A stretch of 64,000 nt of DNA from Panagrolaimus kolymaensis (lineage: Eukaryota > Nematoda > Chromadorea > Rhabditida > Panagrolaimidae): NCBI GenBank assembly GCA_028622995.1, contig JAJQJQ010000096.1:117465-181464 (forward strand), in the 5' to 3' direction. The notes below the pieces were generated by a model, which was not told the origin of the DNA, searched no databases, and saw only the letters and a list, made by a program, of their open reading frames with translations. Positions 55,002-64,000 of this stretch are shown here, piece by piece. The first letter of the stretch is position 1, and the number at the start of each line of letters is the position of its first letter. Both the position numbers and the translations under genes were made by a program.

Positions 55002-55352
55002 ATTAAACTTTGAGACATTTTGTGTTTTACCTTTTTGTTTCAGGTGTTTTAGGTTTCAAAAGAAGAAATGAAGCGAATTAAGATGTTTTGTATTGTTATT
55101 GTTTTGTTATGTTTTTATGTTTTTGTTGTAATAAAAGAGTTGTTTTATAAACACTGCTTGTTTTTCTTTGATAATGAATAAACTTGAATGAATTGTCGAG
55201 CTATTTTGCTCGACTCATTAACCATACCTTTTGATTCTAAACCTTATGCCGACGGTTGTTCTTTTACCGTAAGATGTTGCCCATCTAATTATTGAATACT
55301 TTGTCTTACTTGCACCTGAATAGCTAAGGTTCACAATAGAAATTGTTTTCAG
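54960..55352 (+). promoter_or_regulatory. Upstream region of gene B
   Basis: Counterpart of 48250-48641, with about two visible differences over 390 bp. It ends in TTTTCAG (55346-55352), ten bases before the gene B ATG: a probable spliced-leader acceptor. It includes the same hairpin (GTCGAGC/GCTCGAC) and AATAAAA motif. Confidence 0.6.
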
Positions 55353-55362
55353 TATTCTCAAT

Positions 55363-56484
55363 ATGGTTATCGAAGACAAGAAAATTCTTGCTATACCACT
55401 AAAGTTCCCCTGGGATTTCACCAACTTCAACATCGTCAAATTTGATGCTCCAATATTTGGTACACGTATGCTTAAATGGGCTGCACGTATGAAGTGGTCA
55501 GCTGGAAGTTATGTTTATATTGTTGTTAATGATTTATGGTCGGATAAAGACGTTCTTGATGCGTTGAACATCCTTAAACAACATGGAATCAAGGTTGCGT
55601 TCTTACTACCTGAAACTCGTCCAGGTGCATTCAATTTATCGATTAACCTCAACAGCACCCAGTACAATGCAGGCATCGCATACCTCGTTGGAAGCATCGA
55701 AGAAGTAAGAAGCATCGTCTTCCGAAATGAACGTCCTCCACAAGCCATCCAACAACCTGCTGCTGATGAAGAAGCTCAACAACAACCAGAACAACTTCCT
55801 ACTCAAGAAGAAGAACATCGTAGCCGAGAAGAAATGGAACGTCTTGCTCACGAAGAAGAAGAACATCATCGCCGAGAAGAAATGGAACGTCTTGCTCACG
55901 AAGAAGAAGAACATCATCGCCGAGAAGAAATGGAACGTCTTGCTCACGAAGAAGAAGAACATCATCGCCGAGAAGAAATGGAACGTCTTGCTCACGAAGA
56001 AGAAGAACATCATCGCCGAGAAGAAATGGAACGTCTTGCTCACGAAGAAGAAGAACATCATCGCCGAGAAGAAATGGAACGTCTTGCTCACGAAGAAGAA
56101 GAACATCATCGCCGAGAAGAAATGGAACGTCTTGCTCACGAAGAAGAAGAAGAACATCGTCGCCGAGAAGAAATGGAACGTCTTGCTCACGAAGAAGAAG
56201 AACATCGTCGCCGAGAAGAAGAACAACTCATACATGAAACAAATCGTCGTCGAATTGAAGATGAACAACGAGCTGAAGAAGAAGAACGCCGTTTGATGCG
56301 AGAAGCTCGTAACAAGCGAGCAAGAGATGCAGCAAGAGAAGCAAATGAAGGTGGTGGTGATGAAGGTTGTAAGAAAGCTAAGATGGAAGTCATTGAAGCA
56401 GCGGTTGAAGAAAATGGTGGTACCCAGACGGGGGAGGAAAGTGGTGATCGAAGTAGCGTAGAAGATTCCTTTTGGGATTTCTAA
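55363..56484 (+). CDS. Gene B: paralogue of gene A with tandem-repeat helix
   Basis: Single exon, 373 aa. Residues 1-125 are the same unrecognised domain as gene A (KKILAIPLKFPW, LKWAARM, GSYVYIVVNDLWS, ILKQHGIKVAFLLPETRP, VGSIEEVRSIVFR). After a Gln/Pro linker come eight near-perfect 16-residue repeats (REEMERLAHEEEEHHR) at residues about 153-285, which should form a long charged helix. Then follow a basic stretch (NKRARDAAREANEGGGDEGCKK) and an acidic tail ending in DSFWDF. The i/i+4 Glu-Arg pattern fits a single alpha-helix. Function is unknown; cytosolic or nuclear since no signal peptide is seen. The N-terminal domain differs much more from gene A than the flanking DNA does. Confidence 0.7.
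   Translation: MVIEDKKILAIPLKFPWDFTNFNIVKFDAPIFGTRMLKWAARMKWSAGSYVYIVVNDLWSDKDVLDALNILKQHGIKVAFLLPETRPGAFNLSINLNSTQYNAGIAYLVGSIEEVRSIVFRNERPPQAIQQPAADEEAQQQPEQLPTQEEEHRSREEMERLAHEEEEHHRREEMERLAHEEEEHHRREEMERLAHEEEEHHRREEMERLAHEEEEHHRREEMERLAHEEEEHHRREEMERLAHEEEEHHRREEMERLAHEEEEEHRRREEMERLAHEEEEHRRREEEQLIHETNRRRIEDEQRAEEEERRLMREARNKRARDAAREANEGGGDEGCKKAKMEVIEAAVEENGGTQTGEESGDRSSVEDSFWDF
55817..56218 (+). repeat. 48-bp tandem repeat inside gene B, eight copies
   Basis: Eight consecutive units of 48 bp (one of 51), each with GAAATGGAACGTCTTGCTCA followed by GAA runs, encode the 16-residue helix repeat. The units are almost identical in DNA as well as protein, so recent expansion or homogenisation is likely and copy number may vary between individuals. 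Confidence 0.92.
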
Positions 56485-56731
56485 CCTATTATTTATATGT
56501 TGATTTAAGTTCTATTTAAATTATTATTTTGTTGTTATAGTTTATAAATAAAAATTTAAAAAAAAAGGTTTTTGTCTTTCCTATTAACTAAAATATTGAT
56601 CACCCGAAAGCTTCAACTCGCGCATAATCTTACTAACAGATAAATTACTTTATTTTTTCCTTATATTCTATTACATCATCTTTGAAGGTTAACGTTTGTG
56701 AAAAAAATTATTCAAATTTAAAAAAAGGTGA

Positions 56732-56855
56732 ATTGAAAAATTCAAAGACTTGCTTTCATCTCCACAAAAAGATGATTTCACAACGAAAGAATCAAACGAA
56801 GTTGCTTCCTCCATTTTTTCTTCATCAAAAACTTTTCATTTCCTCGTTTTTTTTT
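56732..56855 (+). repeat. Short duplicated segment, copy 1
   Basis: Matches 59884-60000, same orientation: AATTCAAA.ACTTGCTTTCAT, TTTCACAACGAAAGAATCAA and TTTTCATTTCCTCG in order. In the second copy it lies just upstream of the Brr2-like pseudogene. Non-coding. Confidence 0.7.
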
Positions 56856-57074
56856 TGTTTCTCGTGTTTAATTAAACCCAATATTTTTAAAATAAAAACA
56901 TTTGCCACCACAAGATGGCCATTGAACATGTTAAAACATTATCTTATAAGCGAAGAAGCTTCCATCAAGTTGAGCAAAATGATCTAAAAAGTATACCTAA
57001 ATATGTAAAATTATGTTATAAAAATGGAAAGAAAAAGAGTTAAAGTCAATAAACACAAATCGAGAAAAAGTTTA

Positions 57075-57480
57075 CAAAAAATTGAAGTTTTATTTTTAGG
57101 CTTGATGTAGTGCAGCTGCAATTTCCCCGACATTTTCTTTTTGAAGCAACGAACTTTTTCTTGTCTTTTTCTTTCAACTTTGCAGAAAAGAGATCATTAT
57201 TAATCACTTTTTTAACGAACTAATTTTTTTTATCATTGATAATATTTGGAAAGTTTAAAGCAAAAATAACTTTGCATCATCATGATTACTTAAATTTAAT
57301 CTTAAACACTTTTGCGTAATTCTTGGGTTCCTTTCTTCTCCTTTTTTCAGGCTTTTTAAATAAACAAAATCAAGCTTCCTGGGCTTTTGATCTTTTGTTT
57401 TTTTATTTGTCTTTTTTAACAACATAAACCTTCTTTCTAAATGGCAGGATTTTCGTATCAGTATTACCTCGCCGCCGGCG
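57075..57480 (+). repeat. Downstream duplicated segment of gene B
   Basis: Counterpart of 49600-50010. It ends in CTCGCCGCCGGCGG, after which the sequence is unique. The segment lies about 590 bp after the gene B stop, against 165 bp in gene A, so extra sequence lies between. Confidence 0.8.
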
Positions 57481-58086
57481 GTGGCTGTGATTGTCATGGC
57501 ATGGCAGCAATGTCGTCGAAAAATATTGGGTTTGAGTGTGAATTTCGATTTTTACATAATGCTTCGATAAAAATCTGCATAAAATTTATTATTTCCCATT
57601 TATTAATTAGTTTAACTTATCACCGTGCTATTGTTTGTATATTTACTTCAACCTTTTTTTTCAATGCTTTTTTGTTGAGACATTGCAACAACAACAGAAT
57701 CATCATCGGACATTGCAAAAAAAAAATTGTCCAAAAAAAGAAGGAATGGAAGGAAAAAGAATGTTATCGACAAAAACATTAAAAATATTTCTCGTTTGGA
57801 AAAAAAAATGGCGTAGTAGAGGGTGAAGAAAAAAACGCGCGCAAAGCATTGACATCCAACCAAAAACACTGCGTAGTCGTTCGTGTTTTTCGTTTCTTTT
57901 TTTTATTTAAAAAAGTGTCTTTGCTTTTATTTTTTACTTTCCCCTTATTTGTGCTGCGTATATTTTTTCATTTTCCTCCCTTTTATCGGGAGCTCCATAA
58001 ATTTTTTCAATAGGGAATATTTAAATACCAATATTTATTTTTTTAGATTCTCTAAATTTAAAGCTCCACATTTAATTTTTTTAAAA
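57481..58086. other. Upstream region of the AT-hook gene
   Basis: AT-rich spacer that should hold the AT-hook gene promoter. A TTTTTTTAG near 58046, about 40 bases before the ATG, could be a trans-splice acceptor. The open frames here have no support. Confidence 0.4.
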
Positions 58087-59095
58087 ATGTCATCCGAAGA
58101 AGAACATTCATCCCCAAATGCCGGTGGAGAAACATCTCCAAAAGGTGGAGATGCATCCAAACGCGGGGTAAAAATTAGTTTTTTTGAGTTGAAAAAATTG
58201 ATTTTGGATAATAAAATAATTATTTCATTTTTTTTAGCGCGGTCGTCCAAAGAAAGGTGAAGTTGGTGTAGCTGCTGCATCCCGTGCAATTAAGGTTCGT
58301 TCATTTTTGATACATTTTGAGGGTATTAGTTTGAGTCGAGGAATTAAAATGAATATAAAATTATCGAAAAGTTGTGAGGTAAAATATTTTTGTAAACACT
58401 TATTTGTGATTTGGGTCAATGATTTAACAACATGTCATTCATTACATTTACTTTATTGATTGAGTTTTTCAGTTGTTTGATTTTTTTAATTCAATTTTCT
58501 GCAAAAAAATAAAAACTTTTGCACAATATTTCATATAAAAAGTTTGAGACAAATAATTGAATAATAATTTTTCTTAAAAACAAGGTTTTTACTTTCATGA
58601 GTGATCAAACCAATATTGAACTAAATTTGCACATCACTCTTTCTGTATCGCGCTATAAAAGATGGGATGTGTGTTTACTGTCAACCAGTTAATTGGATGA
58701 TAAAATTAATTTCCCCGATCTTTCTTTCAGAAGCCTACTGCTGAAAAAACACGAACAAGTGCAAGAACAACAACAGTAAGTTCGAAAATATATAATATTC
58801 TAACAAACATAATTCACTAAAATCTTTCTTTTTCCAGACTAAACCTACAGATAATAAACCAAAATCTGCTGCTGCTGCACCACCATCAGCAGCAGAAATT
58901 GCAGCAGATACTGAAAGTTCAGATGATGCTCAAACTGCTGCAGTTCCATCTGCACCAAAAGGAGGTCGAGGACGTGGTGCACCACCTAAAGGCGCTGCAG
59001 CTCCCAATGCTAAACCTATTGCTGGAACAACCACAGCTGCTGCTCCTTCTGCTAGTAGCGCCAGCAGCAAAGGACGAGGACGACCAAAAAAGTAA
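58087..59095 (+). CDS. AT-hook (HMGA-like) chromatin protein
   Basis: Exons 58087-58167, 58238-58294, 58731-58775 and 58838-59095, all phase 0, give 146 aa. It is low in hydrophobics and rich in Ala, Ser, Pro, Gly and Lys. AT-hook cores are KRGRGRPKKGE (residues about 26-34, formed across the exon 1/2 junction), a weaker GGRGRGAPPKG and a C-terminal KGRGRPKK that ends the protein. AT hooks bind the minor groove of AT-rich DNA; HMGA proteins bend and open chromatin in the nucleus. Size and hook number fit an HMGA-like factor. The acidic start (SSEEEHSSP) has possible CK2 sites. It is an intact gene in a region otherwise full of pseudogenes. Confidence 0.85.
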
Positions 59096-60092
59096 ACTCT
59101 TAAACACTTCATTTAAAATTTAAAAAAATATGGTTAACTTTTAAGATAATTCAAATACGCAACTACAAAAGATCTCATCATTTTTGTGTTTTACCAATCG
59201 GATTACTGCTGCTCTTCTTCCTCTTTTTTGTTTTAATGCAAAATTATTATACCTTTTTTGAAAAAAACCTCTTTTTTAATTGTTAAATTCCCCAAAAGGT
59301 TCGATGCTGCTGTTATTTTTGCTTTTAATGTTTTTAATGATTTAAATCACAAATAATGCCACCATTTTTTCAATTTTTTTCTATGTCTTTATTTTATTCA
59401 TAAAAAATTTTTTACCCAACAAAATGTCTCAATTTAGTGAATATTGTAAAAATAATAGTTCGCCCATGAAGCTTTAATAAAGCTTCCAAATACATATGAG
59501 AATATAAAAACCTAACATCTTTTCAATGATAAAATGGAACAAATTAAAAGTTTCAAAGTTCCACGGCTCATACATTATTCTTTATTCATTGATCAACAAA
59601 TGAAAATATTTTCTTTATTTTCTGGGTTAGTCTAAGGGTAGTTTTTATTACAAAATTACATTGTGTGATTTTTGAATAAATAAATCAACTCAAAAATGAA
59701 TAAAGAAAGGACAAAAGTAAATTGATAATCTTTGAAAGCCTTTGATTAATGACCTCCAAGCTTATTAAAATTGCATTTTTTTCAGCATGGGTGTTCAATG
59801 ATCTAATTACTTTATAAAAAATATTAATAAACCCAAACTGATGTATGTAAGATTGGTGAAATCCAAATTGAAAAAAAAGTCCATTGAAAAATTCAAAAAC
59901 TTGCTTTCATCTCCATAAAAAGATTTCACAACGAAAGAATCAAAAGAAGCTCCTTCTTCCATTTTTTTTTTCCAACAAAGTTTTCATTTCCTCGTTTTCT
60001 CTCTCGTGTTTTTTTTGTTCGTCCAATTTTACACAACTTTTGATTATAAATCTTTACTTTTTTAGGATTAACGTTATCAATCTTTTGAAGTA
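59096..60092. other. Intergenic region, 1 kb
   Basis: 3' UTR of the AT-hook gene and AT-rich spacer, then the short duplicated segment 59884-60000. No gene or RNA was recognised. Confidence 0.5.
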
Positions 60093-61830
60093 ATGCTTGG
60101 TTTCGTGCAAGACACTCTTGGAGATCATGTAAGCTTATCATTTTTACCTATGTCTGATTATAAGAAAACTAATGATACTTTTTTTAGCCACGTGAAATCC
60201 TTCATGGTGCTGTGGATGAAATTCTTCGTTCTCTCAAAAGGGATAATCTTCGTGAAAAAGAAAAACGTCGAGAAGTTGAAGCTTTGATTGGTAAACTTGC
60301 TGATGATCGCTTCGCTCTACTTAATAATTTAAGTAAGAAGATCTCTGATTTTGTTTTGGACGAAGATGACTATGAAAACCAAGAAGATGTTGAAGAAACA
60401 GTTGGCGTTCGATTAGATGAAGAAGATGACGATGATCGTGGAAAACTTGAAACAGAAATTCCTGAAGAAGAGGATGATGAAAATGAAATGGGTGTTGAAG
60501 CTGATATGGAAGAACCGCTTAAACGAACAACTGGAGATGACGATATGCAAGATACCAAAGCTCGAAAGCAGAAGCTACATCCAAGAGAAATCAATGCTCA
60601 ATGGATAGCTCGTCAAGTTAGCAGTATGATGAAAATCGCGATGAAGTGGAAGTTCAAAAGAAGGAGCAAAAGATTTTGGATATCTTAGAAAATGAAGCTG
60701 ATCCTCGTCTTTGTGAAAACAAACTCTTCGATATTCTCGATGCTTATGAAAAGGATCGTTTCGATCTTGTCAAAGTTCTTGTTCAAAATCGTCTCATGGT
60801 TCTTTATTTTACCAAGCTTGCTAAAATTGAAGCAACCGAAAAGAAAGCGCTCGAACAAAAAATGGCAGCTGATCCTGATTTGTCTCCAATTCTGAGAGAG
60901 CTTAAAACGTTGAAGTTGATGATGCCATTCAAGATTCCATCGACAAGAAAGAACGTGCTGCAGCTGCTAAAAGAAGTGCTGAAACTGGACAACAAGCTAT
61001 GGCGATGGGTTCTTACAATGAACCAAAAATTGTCATGTTCGATGAATTAGCGTTATACAACTCCGATGAACATGTTATCAAAATGTTTGTTCCTGTGTTT
61101 GATTCTCTTCCGCTGCTTTATTATGTTCGTATTGTATCTGATCGATGGTTAGGTAGTGAAAATATTCTTTCCATTTCATTCCGTCATATTCTCCTTCCTG
61201 ATAAATATCCACCTCCGACTGAACTTCTTGATCTTCAACCTCTTCCCATCTCAGCTCTCAATAATCCTGAATATGCTCAAATTTTTGATAAGAAAGGAAT
61301 CAGCGTTTTCAATCCCCTTCAAACTCAAGTCTTTCGTACTTGCTTTGAAAGCACTGAAAATGTTTTTATTGGTGCACCAAATGGAAGTGGAAAACTTACT
61401 TGTGCTGAATTCACATTGCTTCGACATTTTGAAAATAATCCTGATCAAAAAGTTGTTTATGTTTCATTGAATGAAGAAGTGGCACGAAATGTTTATCAAG
61501 AATGGAATTCTCGAATTGGACGACTTTTGAATAAAACTTTTGTATTTCTTACTGGTGAATTGACGAATGATTTGAAGCTTCTTCAACATGGAATTGTCAT
61601 TATTTCGACTGCTGATCGATGGGTAACATTTCTCGACGATGGAAACAAAGAAAGAATGTTCAATCTGTGCGACTTTTTATTGATGATGATCTTCAAATGA
61701 TGGATGATTCTTATATTGAGGTAAGCATTTCGATTTTACAATGTTATTTTTAACCTTATTTGTTGTTTTTTAGCCAACGATGGAATTTGTTTGCTCGCGT
61801 ATGCGTTATATGTCTTATCAACTTGATTTG
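60093..61830 (+). pseudogene. Brr2 (SNRNP200) helicase pseudogene, internally deleted
   Basis: The N-terminal Brr2 part reads MLGFVQDTLGDH, then after a 70-nt intron PREILHGAVDEILRSLK, LREKEKRREVEALIG, and LHPREINAQWIARQ. The frame then breaks at about 60620 (continues QKKEQKILDILENEADPRLCENKL, FDLVKVLVQNRLMVLYF) and at about 60908. The first helicase cassette is missing: the text jumps to second-cassette motifs VPVFDSLPLLYYVRIVSDRW, KYPPPTELLDLQPLP, FNPLQTQVF, a Walker A-like GAPNGSGK and LTGELTNDLKLL. It ends, after a kept intron, with MEFVCSRMRYMSYQ at about 61810. Brr2 unwinds U4/U6 in the spliceosome. Frameshifts and loss of about 900 residues make this copy dead. Introns show that it came from genomic DNA. 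Confidence 0.85.
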
Positions 61831-62275
61831 GTGTGCCGCGCTTGGAACACATAATCAAGATATTTATGCGTAACTTCGTGAAACTCTTTATCAAGATGAT
61901 GACATTGTTGGTGAAGCTGCTGGTGCTGCCATGGGTCTTGTAATGGCTGCCAATCTTGATAATACTGCATTCCGTGAAATGCTTCAATATATTAGTGACA
62001 CGGCTCATGACAAATTCAAAGAGGCTTTCGAAATGGACTTTCTCTTCTTGCTTATGGTCGAATGGAAGAGGTTGAACCTTGGGTCAACGAGCTTTTAGAA
62101 GCTAAATCAAATGCTGTTCTTCGACAAACTTTTTTTTTATGCTTGCTATGGCTTACGCTGGAAGTGGTAAAGCTGATGTTGTTCGTCGATTTCTTGCTAA
62201 AGTTGCTGCTGATCCAAATCATGGTGTCAAGCGATTTTCTGTTATCGATGTTGGTTTTGTTTTTAGCAAGTAAGT
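61831..62275 (+). pseudogene. Rpn2 (PSMD1) proteasome fragment fused to the Brr2 piece
   Basis: Directly after the Brr2 fragment the sequence reads CAALGTHNQDIYA, a stop, LRETLYQDDDIVGEAAGAAM, and LQYISDTAHDKFKEA. It then shifts frame (FRNGLSLLAYGRMEEVEPWV) and shifts again (MLAMAYAGSGKADVVRRFL, KRFSVIDVGFVFS). These are consecutive proteasome/cyclosome repeats of Rpn2/PSMD1, a scaffold of the 19S regulatory particle. One stop and two frameshifts make it non-functional. The switch from Brr2 to Rpn2 lies near 61825-61835, where no gene boundary is expected: the two fragments were joined by rearrangement. Confidence 0.8.
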
Positions 62276-63180
62276 CTATGGTTTTTGATATTTACTTATT
62301 TGGGGTGATTAGAGAATCCGCACTTTGAGAATCTTTCATCGAAATATCTTTTTTAAACTCATTTGTTGGTTTATGTAAATGTGCAACTCGTATTGGAATT
62401 TCAGGAGCATTTGAAAGGTGTTCTGTTACAGTTTTTGATCTGATTATTTGATTTTTTTGCCACTTTCTTACTAATATTAAATTTTTATGATATTGAAGGA
62501 GGCATGCTAGGTACAATAAATGCCAAATTTGGTGAGCCATGATGTTGATTCTTTGGTGAATGTGCTTTTCCAGCAAGCGTGGAAAATAACAGCCTCTTCG
62601 TAGCCATGGTTTAAGAAATTTTGTGTAATAAGGCGTTTGTTTTCGTTCGATGCTTCATTTTCACTTTCGCTCGTAGAATTACGTTGCAAAGTTTGAGTTT
62701 AACAAGATAACTATAAATTATTTGTTTTTATTTGGATATGTTTTGATGGATGAACTTACCTTTTTTCGCTTGATATTATCCTAATCAGATGTTTGCATTG
62801 TTTATGTATGCTCATCAATTTTCTTGTCTTCATCACCTCTTGAACGATATGATGCATTTGGGATGAACGCATGCTTTTTGCTGGAGAAGATGGAGAATAA
62901 GAAAAGATACTGCTAAGATTTGCTTTATTTTTGTTTTGTACAGCGCTATTTTCATCAGTTTGAGAGAATGCTAAGGGTCTTTTTTTGAATGAACAAACAC
63001 TGCCTGTCTTATAGGCTGTATGTATTAGTGTGCTCCATCATCCGCTTCCGTTCCCCATAGAATCAGGGCTTTCAATTTCTTTTCTTTTTTTCATTCCAAA
63101 GTTGTAAATTCATATGCGGCATCATCAATGGGGCTGCTGGCGCACTTTTTGCTCTACTACTTGCAGCTAATAGACTCATA
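62276..63180. other. Degenerate region, possible receptor-derived pieces on the minus strand
   Basis: Minus-strand frames (for example SKRPLAF-like text near 62960, MSLLAASSRAKSAPAAPLMM at 63179-63120 and a Lys/His-rich frame at 62576-62292) look like broken coding sequence, perhaps from the third intracellular loop or tail of the receptor fragment upstream. The order and frames do not make a gene. The assignment is weak. Confidence 0.25.
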
Positions 63181-63189
63181 GCAGTAGTT

Positions 63190-63408
63190 CTTTAACTAAA
63201 TGGGTATAAATAATTGGGTTGATAATACTAGAAATATAGCTTAACCATAAAAATAATGCGGATTCCCATTGTGGTGGCGCACAGTTGTCACCACAGAAAC
63301 CATTTAAAAATTAATAAAAAAGAATGGTGTCCAAAATACAAAAAAGCATACAAATACAACAGCTAATACGCTTGTAGCTTTATGTTCATTAGCTAGTTCC
63401 ATACTTGC
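63190..63408 (-). pseudogene. Aminergic GPCR fragment (TM6-TM7)
   Basis: Minus strand: NEHKATSVLAVVFVCFFVFW and TPFFFINF form the end of loop 3 and TM6 with its FWTPFF motif. After a one-base frame change the text continues as NGFCGDNCAPPQW (extracellular loop 3 with two Cys), then LFLWLSYISSIINPIIYT (TM7 with the NPxxY motif) and soon a stop. The pattern fits biogenic-amine receptors. Only about 70 residues are seen, with a frameshift and no continuation into a normal tail, so it is a gene relic. Confidence 0.75.
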
Positions 63409-63429
63409 ACTTTATAGCGAATTACGCCT

Positions 63430-64000
63430 TCCAACTTTTGTAGTTATTGATGACTATACAAAAAGTGTGTTGAAAGATGAATAAGGAAAATTATAAGTTG
63501 TGCAAGCTTTGACAACTTCGACCGATTTTTTTAATATCAAAATTAATCAAAGAAAAGATCCATCAATCTTGTATTCCATAAACACAATCAAATAATATTA
63601 TTGGGTTATCGTTTACAGAAAATTTTACTTTTTAATTGCAAATTTTAAACCTTCGCAAATAGCTAGCTTGTTTGATGATAAATGTTTTGTATAAAAAAAT
63701 GATTTCCATTTTTTGCCGTTTTCAATATTCAACTTTGTTTATAGCTCAGCTCCTCCTCATATTCTTTCAATGCAAAAGATGGAATACAAAATCACTTGGT
63801 TTTTTATAAAATACTTAGAAAAGCATGCATCTTCCGAACTTGTTTCCCTTTTTTCATACCATCGCTTTTTTCTGCTTATAAGGGAATTTAGTTTTTACTA
63901 TAATTTAATTTACTCTTTTTCGAGTTTATAAATTGTTTGAAGATAATCTTCTTCTTTTGAGTCAGGATTAGAAAGGAGAAAGCAAAGAAAAAGCGGAAAT
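63430..64000. other. Window end, no gene recognised
   Basis: AT-rich DNA. The only sizeable frame (63713-63931, plus) is hydrophobic and without support. An incomplete gene could continue beyond the window. Confidence 0.4.

Noticed and set aside
55817..56218. Regular 48-bp repeats as a CRISPR array
   Set aside because: No unique spacers, in-frame coding repeats, eukaryotic context.
55636..56268. 210-codon minus-strand open frame with FHFFSAMMFFFFVSKT-type repeats
   Set aside because: Antisense shadow of the 48-bp repeat in gene B.
1..64000. tRNA or rRNA genes
   Set aside because: No GTTCRAAYC-type B box with a matching acceptor stem and no rRNA-like stretch was seen by eye; a tRNAscan-SE run would settle this.

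Overview
This is eukaryotic nuclear DNA from an AT-rich genome. The content points to a nematode: small GT-AG introns (about 45-200 nt), T-rich TTTTCAG acceptors a few bases before start codons (spliced-leader type), two C-type lectin genes, a twin ShKT protein, a POD-2-sized acetyl-CoA carboxylase (2059 aa), and F-box-like and BTB genes of a kind expanded in clade IV nematodes. Genus-level placement is not possible by eye. Exon models were built by hand from frame and splice-site continuity.

Layout. 0-9.5 kb: a TAZ zinc-finger/BTB gene and its decayed paralogue, an F-box-like gene, a 700-aa coiled-coil protein, and a small protein made almost entirely of a CBP/p300-type KIX domain. TAZ and KIX modules of CBP-like origin thus sit within 9 kb. 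10.5-15 kb: two two-domain C-type lectins flanking a secreted ShKT protein. 15.7-17.6 kb: a HAD phosphatase (PUDP-like) followed by a CCDC115/Vma22-like V-ATPase assembly factor, a candidate operon. 18.5 kb: a 428-bp hAT-type MITE with perfect 8-bp target duplications. 19-25 kb: a Ser/Thr-rich nuclear protein, a type I membrane protein and a GT43 glucuronyltransferase. 25.9-34.3 kb: a complete ten-exon acetyl-CoA carboxylase. 34.3-39.2 kb: a gene-poor stretch.

39.2-64 kb is rearranged and repeat-rich. It holds an autonomous Helitron with an intact 1461-aa Rep/helicase and a 3' hairpin plus CTAG end, and a second degraded Helitron split by a solo LTR. It also holds unprocessed, frameshifted gene fragments (INTS7-like, a Brr2-Rpn2 chimera, an aminergic GPCR) and segmental duplications around two paralogous genes whose products have a new N-terminal domain followed by long charged Glu/Arg helices. 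An intact AT-hook (HMGA-like) gene lies at 58-59 kb.

Most interesting observation. Five copies of an RNA-like element (48.2, 52.3, 52.7, 54.3 and 54.9 kb) fold as two hairpins whose stems change in compensating ways. The loop of hairpin 1 carries CTGANGA and the loop of hairpin 2 carries NUH...GAAA. The two loops pair through two further helices, which also covary in part, and together rebuild all strands of a hammerhead ribozyme core, but in a strand order that differs from types I, II and III: a pseudoknotted, loop-loop hammerhead. This is inferred from sequence only, but the residues can be checked directly and cleavage sites are predicted.
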